From NCBI GenBank assembly GCA_011959285.1, contig BLLW01000003.1, forward strand, positions 1 to 64,000: a stretch of 64,000 bases of DNA, given 5' to 3'. This document shows positions 1 through 7,049 of the stretch, piece after piece. Position numbers and translations under genes: made by a program. A model generated the notes under the pieces. It worked only from the letters and a program-made list of their open reading frames with translations, was not told the DNA's origin and did not search any database. Source of the DNA: Lachnospiraceae bacterium (GTDB lineage Bacteria > Bacillota > Clostridia > Lachnospirales > Lachnospiraceae). The first letter of the stretch is position 1, and each line of letters starts with the position of its first letter.

Positions 1-8
1 ACCAGAGG

Positions 9-431
9 GTGACAAATATTAGGCAGGTGGCGGCGTATGATAATAGTGGGGGTGGTAGTAAAAGTAAAATTGGGGATTTTACTAACCTTGAAGGGAGCAC
101 GGTTGATGATATACTAGATAGAATTCCTGATGAAGCCACTTTAAGAGAATTATATCCAGTTGAAGGAGGAGCAACTGAGGGATTTGAATTTAAATGGGTA
201 CAGGATGGGCAAACATATCGAGTGCGAGTACATAATGCGGATCCAGAAGCTCCGGCAGGTTCGAATGCTGCTAATGGCTGGATACTTAGGATTCAGAGGG
301 GAACGCAATATTATGATTATACAATTAATGAATTTCAACCAGCGAGATTTACAAATCCTAAGGGTCCATTTTTTGATGAGAGTATTATGAATAATACACA
401 TATACCTATTTTAGATCCATATGCGAAATAA
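9..431 (+). CDS. C-terminal toxin domain of a polymorphic toxin (Ntox30-like), 5' end off the window
   Basis: The reading frame has no stop between the left edge and the GTG at 9, so this is most likely the tail of a larger secreted toxin rather than a complete 140-residue gene. The core (about residues 50-125) has a beta-rich pattern with conserved-looking HNADPEAPAGSN, a GW pair, and a final NNTHIPI. From memory this resembles the polymorphic toxin type 30 (predicted RNase) domain, a family defined by conserved histidines. The candidate immunity gene follows 23 bases downstream, the usual toxin-immunity order. The family call rests on motif memory only. The toxin class (Rhs, LXG/WXG or other) cannot be seen because the N-terminus is outside the window. 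Confidence 0.6.
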   Translation: MTNIRQVAAYDNSGGGSKSKIGDFTNLEGSTVDDILDRIPDEATLRELYPVEGGATEGFEFKWVQDGQTYRVRVHNADPEAPAGSNAANGWILRIQRGTQYYDYTINEFQPARFTNPKGPFFDESIMNNTHIPILDPYAK

Positions 432-454
432 TTGTATCTAGGAGGCGAAGACAG

Positions 455-784
455 TTGATGGAGTTAAACGATGTGGAAAAATTAAAAAAATATGAAACTG
501 AAAATGATTTGGTTAAAGTAGTACAAGAAATTGATGACAAAATAGTTTTTCGGGGGTACAGTAAGGAACAGGTTTTGTATTTAGTAAATGAAATAATCAA
601 AATAGATTTGCTTGCTGTAAAATATGAAACAAGAGAAGAGATTTTACATTTATTATGCGATGCCTTATCGTATCATGATATTTCCAATTGTGTAAATTGG
701 GCAAGGATTGTCGATATTAAGGATAAGTTAGAGGATGACTTAAAAGAGTATGTTGAAGAATTTATAGAAAATGAAGTAATGTAG
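455..784 (+). CDS. Candidate immunity protein for the upstream toxin
   Basis: A 109-residue, acidic, mostly helical cytoplasmic protein with no signal peptide or membrane segment. A good ribosome binding site (GGAGG at 441-445) lies before TTG 455 and ATG 458; either may be the start and they differ by one residue. It is placed directly after a polymorphic-toxin tail, which is the standard position of the cognate immunity gene, and its size fits. I do not recognise the immunity family. The role is inferred from position, size and composition only. Confidence 0.55.
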   Translation: MMELNDVEKLKKYETENDLVKVVQEIDDKIVFRGYSKEQVLYLVNEIIKIDLLAVKYETREEILHLLCDALSYHDISNCVNWARIVDIKDKLEDDLKEYVEEFIENEVM

Positions 785-1182
785 CATGACCGTGAATTTT
801 GTCAATGCATTTTTCTTGATTATGCTGAAAAGTCCATGTTATACTGGCACGCACTAGGGGATAAGGAGGGAAATATTTCTCCTGAATATTTACAAAAACA
901 TAGTACTGGCGGTATTTCATAATCCGGAATGGTTTATGGATTACCGTCGATTTTCTGTTACCTTAAATCAGCCAGTTGTATCAGTAGGAAAAACAGTACT
1001 GCATTGCCATGCGAAACATCACCATGGTGTAGGCAGCATTCTGGGCATGGATGGCTTCTGTCCACTGCCTCATGGTATCCTTTTGTTCCTTTGACAGGTC
1101 AAGGCGTTCAAACCTGTTGCATAGTTCGGCTTCTTTTCTCGAGGATTTCAGATAGTATTCATTCTGCTTGTCGGTAGGAAAT
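785..1182. other. Gene-poor, degraded stretch between toxin modules
   Basis: No intact gene with a ribosome binding site is visible here. The minus strand from about 1181 to 981 reads a peptide with KEAELCNRFERLDLSKEQKD and a FRMAMQ ending. This resembles the C-terminal half of small DUF6809-type Lachnospiraceae proteins, without a proper start. The rest reads as broken frames on both strands. The stretch looks like the scar of past recombination in a toxin cassette. Confidence 0.3.
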
Positions 1183-1335
1183 ATGTTCATTAATGCCGAT
1201 GCGATGATCGCACTGACCGGAACGGCGGGATATACGACGACCTTCTCCAATATGGCAGTGAAAGCAAGTGATGCACTGGAAGGGGGAACAAATGTGATGG
1301 AAAATATGGTGGGGAGGAAGGTCATCAAAAGATAG
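1183..1335 (+). pseudogene. Fragment of a toxin-like coding sequence
   Basis: An open stretch of 50 codons begins NADAMIALTGTAGY and contains KASDALEGGTNVMENMVG, which has coding-like composition, then stops at 1333-1335. The following HNH nuclease fragment is in another frame and overlaps it. The two may once have been one gene, now separated by a frameshift. No start with a convincing ribosome binding site is seen. Confidence 0.3.
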
Positions 1336-1552
1336 CGGAAGCGTCCCAGATGGGTGGCAAGTCCATCATATATTACCGCTAGATGATAGTGGGACGAATT
1401 CTTTCGATAATTTAGTTCTCATACAGAATGAGCCATATCACAAAGTTATAACAAATTATCAAAACAGTGTAGCAAGGCAAATGGAAATCGGAGAGGTACA
1501 AGCAGTACAGTGGCCAATGCCTAATGGAAATATATATCCGGCACAACACTAG
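1298..1552 (+). pseudogene. Broken HNH-type nuclease toxin tail
   Basis: In this frame (open from the TGA at 1295 to the TAG at 1550) the translation has VHHILPLDDSG, then TNSFDNLVLI, then PYHKV. The HH, N and H spacing is that of the HNH/His-Me finger nuclease domain that ends many polymorphic toxins. There is no start codon with a ribosome binding site, and the only candidate upstream coding sequence is in a different frame, so the gene is a remnant. It ends 12 bases before the ATG of a SUKH-type immunity gene, which fits a toxin-immunity pair whose toxin has decayed. Known family pattern, read by eye. Confidence 0.6.
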
Positions 1553-1564
1553 GAGGAAATGTAA

Positions 1565-2017
1565 ATGTGGAAAGATAAATTGCAAGAAATAATTCAAGAG
1601 AAAAATTTATATGGAGAAAAAGTAAATATTGGAGCAACAGAATCAGAAATTGAGTTATTCCTTACGGAAACCAAAACGGAACTTAATGTGGATTTGCCTA
1701 TTGATTATGTGAAAATATTAGAGTATGTAAATGGATTAGAATTTAATGGATTCATTTTATATGGAATTGATAAGGATCTGTTAAGTATGCAACCAAACCA
1801 AAGCATCAATGGATTAATTGAATATAATAAAATATGGTACGAAAATGAGTGGCAAAAAAAGTATATTTTTATAGGAGAAAGTAATATTAGTTGGTATGTT
1901 TATGATATGGTAGAGTGCCGATATTTGAAATTGGATAATCCTTCTGGACGGGAAAATGAAGTGTTTAGTAGTTTGGAGTGTATGGTAGAAAAATTACTAA
2001 GTGACGCACTGGCATAG
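1565..2017 (+). CDS. SMI1/KNR4 (SUKH, YrhA-like) immunity protein
   Basis: A 150-residue cytoplasmic protein preceded by TAGGAGG at 1550-1556. It has the SUKH pattern: an N-terminal helix, a conserved PIDYVKILEYVNGLEFNGF block around residues 47-65, a YGID strand, then a late W-Y strand and a closing helix. SUKH proteins neutralise nuclease toxins by direct binding. The gene follows a broken HNH toxin tail, which matches the known pairing of SUKH immunity proteins with HNH-type toxins. With the toxin gone it may be an orphan immunity gene that protects against neighbours using the same toxin. Confidence 0.75.
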   Translation: MWKDKLQEIIQEKNLYGEKVNIGATESEIELFLTETKTELNVDLPIDYVKILEYVNGLEFNGFILYGIDKDLLSMQPNQSINGLIEYNKIWYENEWQKKYIFIGESNISWYVYDMVECRYLKLDNPSGRENEVFSSLECMVEKLLSDALA

Positions 2018-2045
2018 AATTATAATGTGTATGAGTTCATAGACC

Positions 2046-2074
2046 TTGACAAACGATAGAAATTTGAATAAAAT
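2046..2074 (+). promoter_or_regulatory. Sigma-A promoter of the AbrB/RelE pair
   Basis: TTGACA at 2046-2051 and TAAAAT at 2069-2074 are separated by exactly 17 bases and lie 69 bases before the antitoxin start. Confidence 0.65.
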
Positions 2075-2093
2075 AATCATGGAAACCAAGAAA

Positions 2094-2113
2094 CAAAGAA
2101 TATTATTTCTTTG
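2094..2113 (+). promoter_or_regulatory. Candidate operator dyad of the toxin-antitoxin operon
   Basis: CAAAGAA (2094-2100) and TTCTTTG (2107-2113) form a perfect 7-bp inverted repeat with a 6-base spacer. It lies between the promoter and the antitoxin start. AbrB-type antitoxins commonly bind such dyads and repress their own operon, so this is a reasonable autoregulatory site. Inference from position and symmetry. Confidence 0.4.
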
Positions 2114-2142
2114 AATTGTATATGATAGAGGAGAATATAGTA

Positions 2143-2523
2143 ATGCCGGCAACAATGACGAAAGGTAGAGTTCCTATGGAAATGAAAAGAGTGAGCATTT
2201 CTGCGAAGCGGCAGATTACCATCCCACAGAAATTTTTTACCATGCTAGGATTTGATACAGAGGCAGAATGTACCGTGCGCGGAAATGAACTGGTTATTCG
2301 TCCTGCCAGAACCAATACGGGAGGAGAATTTGCGGAGCAGATTTTGGCGGACTTGATTGCTAGGGGATACAACGGTAATGAGCTTTTGGAGCGTTTTAAA
2401 AAAGCGCAGGGGCAAGTACGCCCAGCTGTAGAAGCAATGCTTGTGGACGCAGAGCAGGCTGCATCTTCAGAAACTGGTCATATATCTTATGAAGATGTTT
2501 TTGGTACGGAGGATGAGGAATGA
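2143..2523 (+). CDS. AbrB/MazE-type antitoxin
   Basis: 126 residues from ATG 2143, chosen because AGAGGAG (2127-2133) sits before it; an upstream in-frame ATG at 2122 has no site. Residues about 14-50 form a SpoVT-AbrB swapped-hairpin DNA-binding domain (KRVSISAKRQITIPQKFF, then LGF). The C-terminal half is a helical, acidic tail that would bind the toxin. The stop codon overlaps the toxin start by four bases (ATGA). It should neutralise the RelE-like product and repress the operon. Confidence 0.85.
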   Translation: MPATMTKGRVPMEMKRVSISAKRQITIPQKFFTMLGFDTEAECTVRGNELVIRPARTNTGGEFAEQILADLIARGYNGNELLERFKKAQGQVRPAVEAMLVDAEQAASSETGHISYEDVFGTEDEE

Positions 2524-2816
2524 CAGAGGTACGTTTTCTTCTGCCTGCGGCGAAATTCATCAAAAAACTGAAAGATAAGAAATTGAAGATGCTGTATCAA
2601 GAAGCGGTTGATAAGATAAAAGAGGATCATACAGTTGGGGAAGCCAAAACCGGAGATCTGTCAGGTGTGTTTGGGTATGATATTTACTATAATAAAACAA
2701 ATTATGAGTTGGCATATACAGTAGAGTATCTGGAGGATAAGGTGATTGTTGTGATTATGGCCGGAACCAGAGAGAATTTTTATAATCAGCTGAAACAGTA
2801 TATGAAAAGTATATAG
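2520..2816 (+). CDS. RelE/ParE-superfamily toxin
   Basis: A 98-residue basic protein with the RelE/ParE fold pattern: a helical hairpin in residues 8-33 (AAKFIKKLKDKKLK), then GDLSGVFGYDIYY, AYTVEYLEDKVIVVIMAGTR and a short final helix. Members either cut mRNA on the ribosome or poison gyrase; which one cannot be told here. It is translationally coupled to the AbrB-type antitoxin through an ATGA overlap. A terminator follows 72 bases later, so the pair forms its own operon. Confidence 0.8.
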   Translation: MTEVRFLLPAAKFIKKLKDKKLKMLYQEAVDKIKEDHTVGEAKTGDLSGVFGYDIYYNKTNYELAYTVEYLEDKVIVVIMAGTRENFYNQLKQYMKSI

Positions 2817-2888
2817 GTTGTACTTCACAGTAAGGGGAGTGGGAAGAAAGATTGTATAGGAAAAATAGATTTTTCTGCATGGACAATA

Positions 2889-2940
2889 CCAACGGCGAAA
2901 ACATTAACTCAATGTTTCCGCCGTTGGCTTATTTTTATTT
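2889..2940 (+). terminator. Rho-independent terminator after the toxin-antitoxin pair
   Basis: CCAACGGCG...CGCCGTTGG forms the base of a long stem (2889-2927, also pairing AACATT with AATGTT) and is followed by CTTATTTTTATTT. Confidence 0.8.
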
Positions 2941-2957
2941 AGAAGTAAACCGCCCCG

Positions 2958-3158
2958 CTATTTTGTAAATGCATCGATAGAATCCTGATACAGAGCGATA
3001 TATTCATCGATACCGGCGGCATCGAGTTTGTCTAAGTATTCCTGATACAGTTCGTCGGAGTAGAATCCGCCGCACATCTGTCCGTGGAACTCATCCGTGA
3101 CGGCTGAGATGGCGGAGATCAGGGATTCGTTGCCGGAGGTATCCACGGTAAGTGCCAT
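2958..3158 (-). pseudogene. C-terminal scrap of an extracellular sugar-binding protein
   Basis: The minus strand encodes 66 residues ending LDKLDAAGIDEYIALYQDSI and DAFTK. This is the typical last helix pair of carbohydrate ABC transporter solute-binding lipoproteins. The rest of that gene (normally over 400 residues, with a lipobox) is absent. The sequence to the right is a plus-strand oxidoreductase. It is a 5'-deleted remnant left at a rearrangement point. Confidence 0.6.
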
Positions 3159-4239
3159 TGGAAGCGGTACGGGAAACGCCGTTTATAATGCCGATTCCAG
3201 CAAAGAGCTGGGAACGAAGATTTTTGACTCATCGGCGAACACGGATATCAGCGAAAAGCTGGAACTTGCCGGCGTCTATGATAGCAATCCTGACAGGATG
3301 AAATGGGCAGCGGAGCGAGGGTTTACCCTATATGAAAGTTTTGATGCTGTTTTGAAGGATGCATCGGTGGATATTGTTCTGGTGGCGACGCCTAACCATT
3401 TGCATAGGGAAATGTCCATCGCAGCAATGAGAGCCGGGAAGCATGTCCTGTGTGAAAAGCCGGTTATGAGAAGCAGCAGGGAGCTTGAGGAAGTTCTGGC
3501 GGTTTCCAAGGAAACAGGCTGTCTGTTTTACCCCAGGCAGAATAGGCGTTGGGACAGAGACTTCCGTATCATCAAGAAAATTTACGATGAAGAGTTGATT
3601 GGAGAGGTTTTTCGGATTGAAAGCCGCGTACAGGGATCCAGAGGAATCCCCGGCGACTGGAGAAAAGAAAAGGAATACGGCGGAGGCATGATGCTGGACT
3701 GGGGCGTGCACCTTCTGGACAGACTTCTCTTTATGATTTCCGATCCCATTGAAACGGTGAATTGCAGGCTTTCCTATATATTAAAGGAAGAGGTGGATGA
3801 CGGGTTTACCATGCTGATTACTTTTGCCGGAGGAAAGAGTGCACTGGTGGAGGTGGGAACCTGTAACTTTGTTTCCCTGCCCCTCTGGTATGCTGCCGGG
3901 ACTAAGGGAAGCGCCGTAATCGACAATTGGAGATGCGAGGGAAAAATGGTTCAGCTTGCCTCATGGGAAGATAAAGATACAACGCCAATCATGGCGGGGG
4001 CAGGACTTACGAAAACCATGGCGCCCCGGGACGAAAAATCACTGATCACGCAGCCGCTGCCGGATGTAGTTTATGACGATAATGAATTATACAGCAACGT
4101 GGTGGATGTAATCGAGGGAAAAGCGGACCAGATTGTGACAGGCGCCCATGCCCTTCGGGTCATGCGTCTGATGGAAGCAGCGATACGCTCTTCACAGTCG
4201 GGAGAAACGGTAAGATTTGAGGAATCAAAAGGACGGTAA
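3097..4239 (+). CDS. Gfo/Idh/MocA-family oxidoreductase with a damaged N-terminus
   Basis: The recognisable family sequence starts near residue 55 (LELAGVYDSNPDRM) and continues with VATPNHLH and CEKPV, then the C-terminal alpha/beta domain (GGGMMLDWGVHLLD). These enzymes oxidise or reduce sugars with NAD(P). The first strand and the GxGxxG nucleotide loop that should precede LELAGVYD are missing. The upstream 60 codons partly overlap, in antisense, the solute-binding-protein scrap, so ATG 3097 probably reads junk and the gene is 5'-truncated. In C-glycoside (dgp-type) operons the first gene is an enzyme of this family that oxidises the sugar at C3. Without the NAD loop the copy here is probably inactive. 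Confidence 0.7.
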   Translation: MTAEMAEIRDSLPEVSTVSAIGSGTGNAVYNADSSKELGTKIFDSSANTDISEKLELAGVYDSNPDRMKWAAERGFTLYESFDAVLKDASVDIVLVATPNHLHREMSIAAMRAGKHVLCEKPVMRSSRELEEVLAVSKETGCLFYPRQNRRWDRDFRIIKKIYDEELIGEVFRIESRVQGSRGIPGDWRKEKEYGGGMMLDWGVHLLDRLLFMISDPIETVNCRLSYILKEEVDDGFTMLITFAGGKSALVEVGTCNFVSLPLWYAAGTKGSAVIDNWRCEGKMVQLASWEDKDTTPIMAGAGLTKTMAPRDEKSLITQPLPDVVYDDNELYSNVVDVIEGKADQIVTGAHALRVMRLMEAAIRSSQSGETVRFEESKGR

Positions 4240-4243
4240 TGGG

Positions 4244-5482
4244 ATGGCACGGAAAAGATATGCATTTGTAGGGACCTGGGAAGACTTTGGCGGTCATGGG
4301 GAAGGAATTTATGTCTTTGCCATAGATCCGGAAACGGGAAATATGAAAGAGACAGACCACCTTATGGGGTATAGGAATAACAGTATTTTGGCTGTGTCTG
4401 GGGATAAAAAGCGTCTGTATGCCACGATCGAAGATAAAAACTATCAGGATGTATGGGGTAATGGAGGAGGTGTGCTGGCGCTTTCCTTTGATGCAGAGAA
4501 GGGAAAACTTGCCATTTTAAACGAAAAATCAGCGCTGGGTGCATGTACAAGCTACATCAGCGCTGACCCGGAAGGGAAATGCGTTGTCATCACAAATCAC
4601 GGATCGGGGCTTGACGTGGTCACGAAGGTGGTAAAGGACGGGCAGGGCAAGTATAAAACCGTTAAGGAATACGATGATTCCACACTGGTCATGTTCCGGC
4701 TGCTTGAGGATGGTACGCTGGGAGAAGTCACAGATCTGCATAAGTATGCCGGAAGAGGGGCGCTGGAAGTAAGAGGGCAGGTGTGTTCCCATCTTCATTC
4801 TGTGAACTTTGATCCTTCTGGGAAATGGATTCTGGCTTGCGATAAAGGGTGCGACTGCATTTATGTGTACCGTGTGGACAGGGAAAAAGGAACTTTGCAG
4901 GCAACATCCCACACGGTATTTAGTACCAGACCGGGAACGGCGCCTAGGCATCTTTCATTTCATCCCTTTTTGCCCTATTGTTTTGTGAATAATGAGACGG
5001 CAAGCACGGTGACAGCATACCGCTTTGATGCAGAGGAAGGCATGCTGGAGGAGGTCGACTATCAGCCGATGGTGGATATGGACCTGTCTGTAAAGGCGGA
5101 GCTGATAGGAGATACCTATGGATCGCCTGCGGATATTCACGTACACCCCAATGGGAAATTTGTATATTCCAGTCAGAGGAGCAGTTATCACACGAAGCAG
5201 GGGGCGGATGTCATTTCTGTATTTGCCGTAAATCTTGAAAATGGGCATTTGACAAGAATTGCGAACACCAAAATGGATGGACCCTGTCCAAGGGGATTTG
5301 CCATTGATCCTGAAGGCAGGTTTTTGTATGTAGGAAATCAATATCTGGACACCATCTGCCGGTACCGGATCGATGATGCGGCAGGGATACTGACAGACAA
5401 AGAAGTGGTTGCCCATGTGGCAACGCCAACTTGTATCCGCATTGTGGATATAGAAATCGAAGGAGGAACATATGGAATATAA
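4244..5482 (+). CDS. Lactonase-family beta-propeller protein
   Basis: 412 residues from ATG 4244, chosen over the in-frame start at 4217 because homology-like sequence begins RYAFVGTWEDFG and AAAGGA lies just upstream. Repeated blades carry YVFAIDPETGNM, HSVNFDPSGKWILACDKG, PRHLSFHPFLPYCFVNNE, DIHVHPNGKFVYSSQR and RGFAIDPEGRFLYVGNQ. This is the seven-bladed pattern of the 6-phosphogluconolactonase (Pgl/YbhE) family. No signal peptide is seen, so it is cytoplasmic. Beside sugar oxidoreductase and isomerase genes it may open a sugar lactone formed by oxidation. The substrate is unknown. Confidence 0.8.
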   Translation: MARKRYAFVGTWEDFGGHGEGIYVFAIDPETGNMKETDHLMGYRNNSILAVSGDKKRLYATIEDKNYQDVWGNGGGVLALSFDAEKGKLAILNEKSALGACTSYISADPEGKCVVITNHGSGLDVVTKVVKDGQGKYKTVKEYDDSTLVMFRLLEDGTLGEVTDLHKYAGRGALEVRGQVCSHLHSVNFDPSGKWILACDKGCDCIYVYRVDREKGTLQATSHTVFSTRPGTAPRHLSFHPFLPYCFVNNETASTVTAYRFDAEEGMLEEVDYQPMVDMDLSVKAELIGDTYGSPADIHVHPNGKFVYSSQRSSYHTKQGADVISVFAVNLENGHLTRIANTKMDGPCPRGFAIDPEGRFLYVGNQYLDTICRYRIDDAAGILTDKEVVAHVATPTCIRIVDIEIEGGTYGI

Positions 5483-5936
5483 AGCAGTACTGGAAGACCC
5501 AAAGGAATTAGAGCGTCTGGTTTACAGCGCACGTTCTTGCTGGGAGCAATTTTTGATTGTTGACGGAAGTTTAGAAAATGATACGTGGGGAAATACTGCT
5601 GCCGGATGTACGCTGGCAATCAGAACCTGCTGGTACCGTTCACTGGCGGTAACGCTGATCAGGCGTCTGGAGGTGAGAATTGACGGGGAATTGATTCCCC
5701 AGGAGGATATTTTCTTTCAGGTAGAAGACAACCCTCATGTGTATCGGCTTGATGAAATAGGACCAGAGCAGTCGGAGGAATACTGGTATCTCAACAAATA
5801 TGGCTATCTTCACCTGAGAAAACCGGGCGGTCTTGCCAAAGGTCCTCACATGGTGGAAGTTTTCTTGGAAGTATTCGTCACATATCACAATTATCCAGAT
5901 GCCACCTATCAGAAAAAGATATTGGTGGTGGAATAA
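5472..5936 (+). CDS. DUF6379 protein, C-glycoside deglycosidase beta-subunit type
   Basis: A 154-residue beta-sandwich-type protein with IRTCWYRSLAVTLI, a VRIDGELIP turn and a final strand pair. This is the DUF6379 domain, known as the small beta subunit of heteromeric C-glycoside deglycosidases (DgpB of the puerarin-degrading gut strain and relatives). The start at 5472 overlaps the previous gene by 11 bases and uses AGGAGG inside it. The next gene is a TIM-barrel isomerase of the matching alpha-subunit type. The pair probably forms one enzyme that breaks a C-C or related glycosidic bond of a 3-oxo-glycoside. Family and pairing are established; the substrate here is inferred. Confidence 0.75.
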   Translation: MEYKAVLEDPKELERLVYSARSCWEQFLIVDGSLENDTWGNTAAGCTLAIRTCWYRSLAVTLIRRLEVRIDGELIPQEDIFFQVEDNPHVYRLDEIGPEQSEEYWYLNKYGYLHLRKPGGLAKGPHMVEVFLEVFVTYHNYPDATYQKKILVVE

Positions 5937-5948
5937 AGGAGGAAATAT

Positions 5949-6075
5949 GAATAAATTGCTCGATAGCAATTTATTCAATTAGGAATTTGTGCCGAAGCGT
6001 CACAAATTCTATGATGGCAGAACGAAATCTGACATTTCGCTCGCCTCCTTCGCGTAAAACGCTTCGGAATGGAGG
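5949..6075 (+). repeat. Structured intergenic repeat, copy 1 (supplies a ribosome binding site)
   Basis: About 127 bp, near-identical to 10071-10197. Hairpin A: GAATAAATTGCT/AGCAATTTATTC (5949-5976). Hairpin B: GAATTTGTG/CACAAATTC (5983-6009). Hairpin C: GAACGAAAT/ATTTCGCTC with one mismatch (6020-6042). The loop of B (5992-6000, CCGAAGCGT) is fully complementary to 6059-6067 (ACGCTTCGG), giving a possible 9-bp pseudoknot just before GGAGG 6071-6075. A second AGGAGG...ATG lies before the element (5937-5950), as if the insertion had split an original site. Confidence 0.85.
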
Positions 6076-6081
6076 AAAAAT

Positions 6082-7044
6082 ATGAAACTTTCTATTTCAT
6101 TATATAGCTTTGCAAGGGAATATTTTGACAGGAAATATACATTAGAGCAGTGTATTGCCAAGGCAGCCGAAATCGGATATCAGGGAATTGAGATTATCGG
6201 ACCGCAGATGATCGACAATTATCCCAATCCCACGGAAGAATTTTACGACAATTGGCATAGGTGGATGGAGACCTACCATGTGGAACCGGCATGTCTGGAT
6301 GTTTTTAACGAATACATGGTGTTAAAGACCAGAAAAATGACGCAGGAAGAGCAGTGTGACCAGCTGCGCAGGGATATCCGCATTGCAAATAGGATGGGGA
6401 TTCATGTGGTAAGAGTCATGAATCTGTATACACCAGAGCAGTTGGAAGCATGTATTCCGGATGCGGAAGCGTATGATGTGACGCTTTCATTGGAGGTACA
6501 TGGTCCTAAGCTTTTAAATGATCCTTCCGTATTGAAATACTTGGAAATGATTGACCGAAATAAGACAAAGAGAGTCAGCATATGTCCTGATATCAGTGTA
6601 TTTCAATACAGCGTGCCGCCGCGAATGCTCAAATACTATGTGGCAAAGGGGGCTAAAGTGGAGCTGGCAGAATACTGCAGAAAAGCTTATGAAGAAGGTG
6701 TGGATATCGACACGGCCATGGAGACCTGCCGGAAGATGGGGGGGACACCGCTTGATGTGCTTATGGTGAAAAACTGCTGCCAGGGCTCGAGGAGTGATTA
6801 TAAGTATTTGGAGGAGTTTGGACCATATATTACGCATATTCATGCGAAATGCTTCGATGAGCTGACGGCAGAAGGAAAGGATCCTACCTTTGACTGTGAG
6901 CGGATTGCCGGCATTTTAAAGAAGATTGGATATGAAGGATACATATCGACGGAATGTGAAGCATTTCAGTATGAACCATGGCAGCTGGTCACAGAAGATC
7001 TGGTGAAACAGCACTGTGATATGTGGCGCCGGCTGGTTGGCTGA
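6082..7044 (+). CDS. TIM-barrel sugar isomerase/epimerase, C-glycoside deglycosidase alpha-subunit type
   Basis: 320 residues of the xylose-isomerase-like TIM-barrel family, beginning with LSISLYSFAREYF and AAEIGYQGIEI. Probable metal ligands are E138 (SLEVHG), D170 (CPDISVF), H254 (HIHAK) and E291 (TECEAF), all present. Its partner gene upstream is a DUF6379 protein. In known dgp operons this combination cleaves the C-glycosidic bond of 3-oxo-glycosides with a divalent metal. GGAGG 6071-6075 lies inside the repeat element, so translation depends on that element. Alternative: a simple 3-keto-sugar isomerase. Confidence 0.8.
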   Translation: MKLSISLYSFAREYFDRKYTLEQCIAKAAEIGYQGIEIIGPQMIDNYPNPTEEFYDNWHRWMETYHVEPACLDVFNEYMVLKTRKMTQEEQCDQLRRDIRIANRMGIHVVRVMNLYTPEQLEACIPDAEAYDVTLSLEVHGPKLLNDPSVLKYLEMIDRNKTKRVSICPDISVFQYSVPPRMLKYYVAKGAKVELAEYCRKAYEEGVDIDTAMETCRKMGGTPLDVLMVKNCCQGSRSDYKYLEEFGPYITHIHAKCFDELTAEGKDPTFDCERIAGILKKIGYEGYISTECEAFQYEPWQLVTEDLVKQHCDMWRRLVG

Positions 7045-7049
7045 GCTAT

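Noticed and set aside
929..1177. 82-codon plus-strand frame
   Set aside because: Cys/Ser-rich composition, no ribosome binding site, and antisense to a better coding remnant.
3328..3711. 127-codon minus-strand frame opposite the oxidoreductase
   Set aside because: The plus strand holds family motifs here; the minus frame is a shadow.
6738..6744. G7 run in the TIM-barrel isomerase gene as a phase-variation site
   Set aside because: It is in frame and outside the glycan island; a run of seven G alone is not strong evidence.
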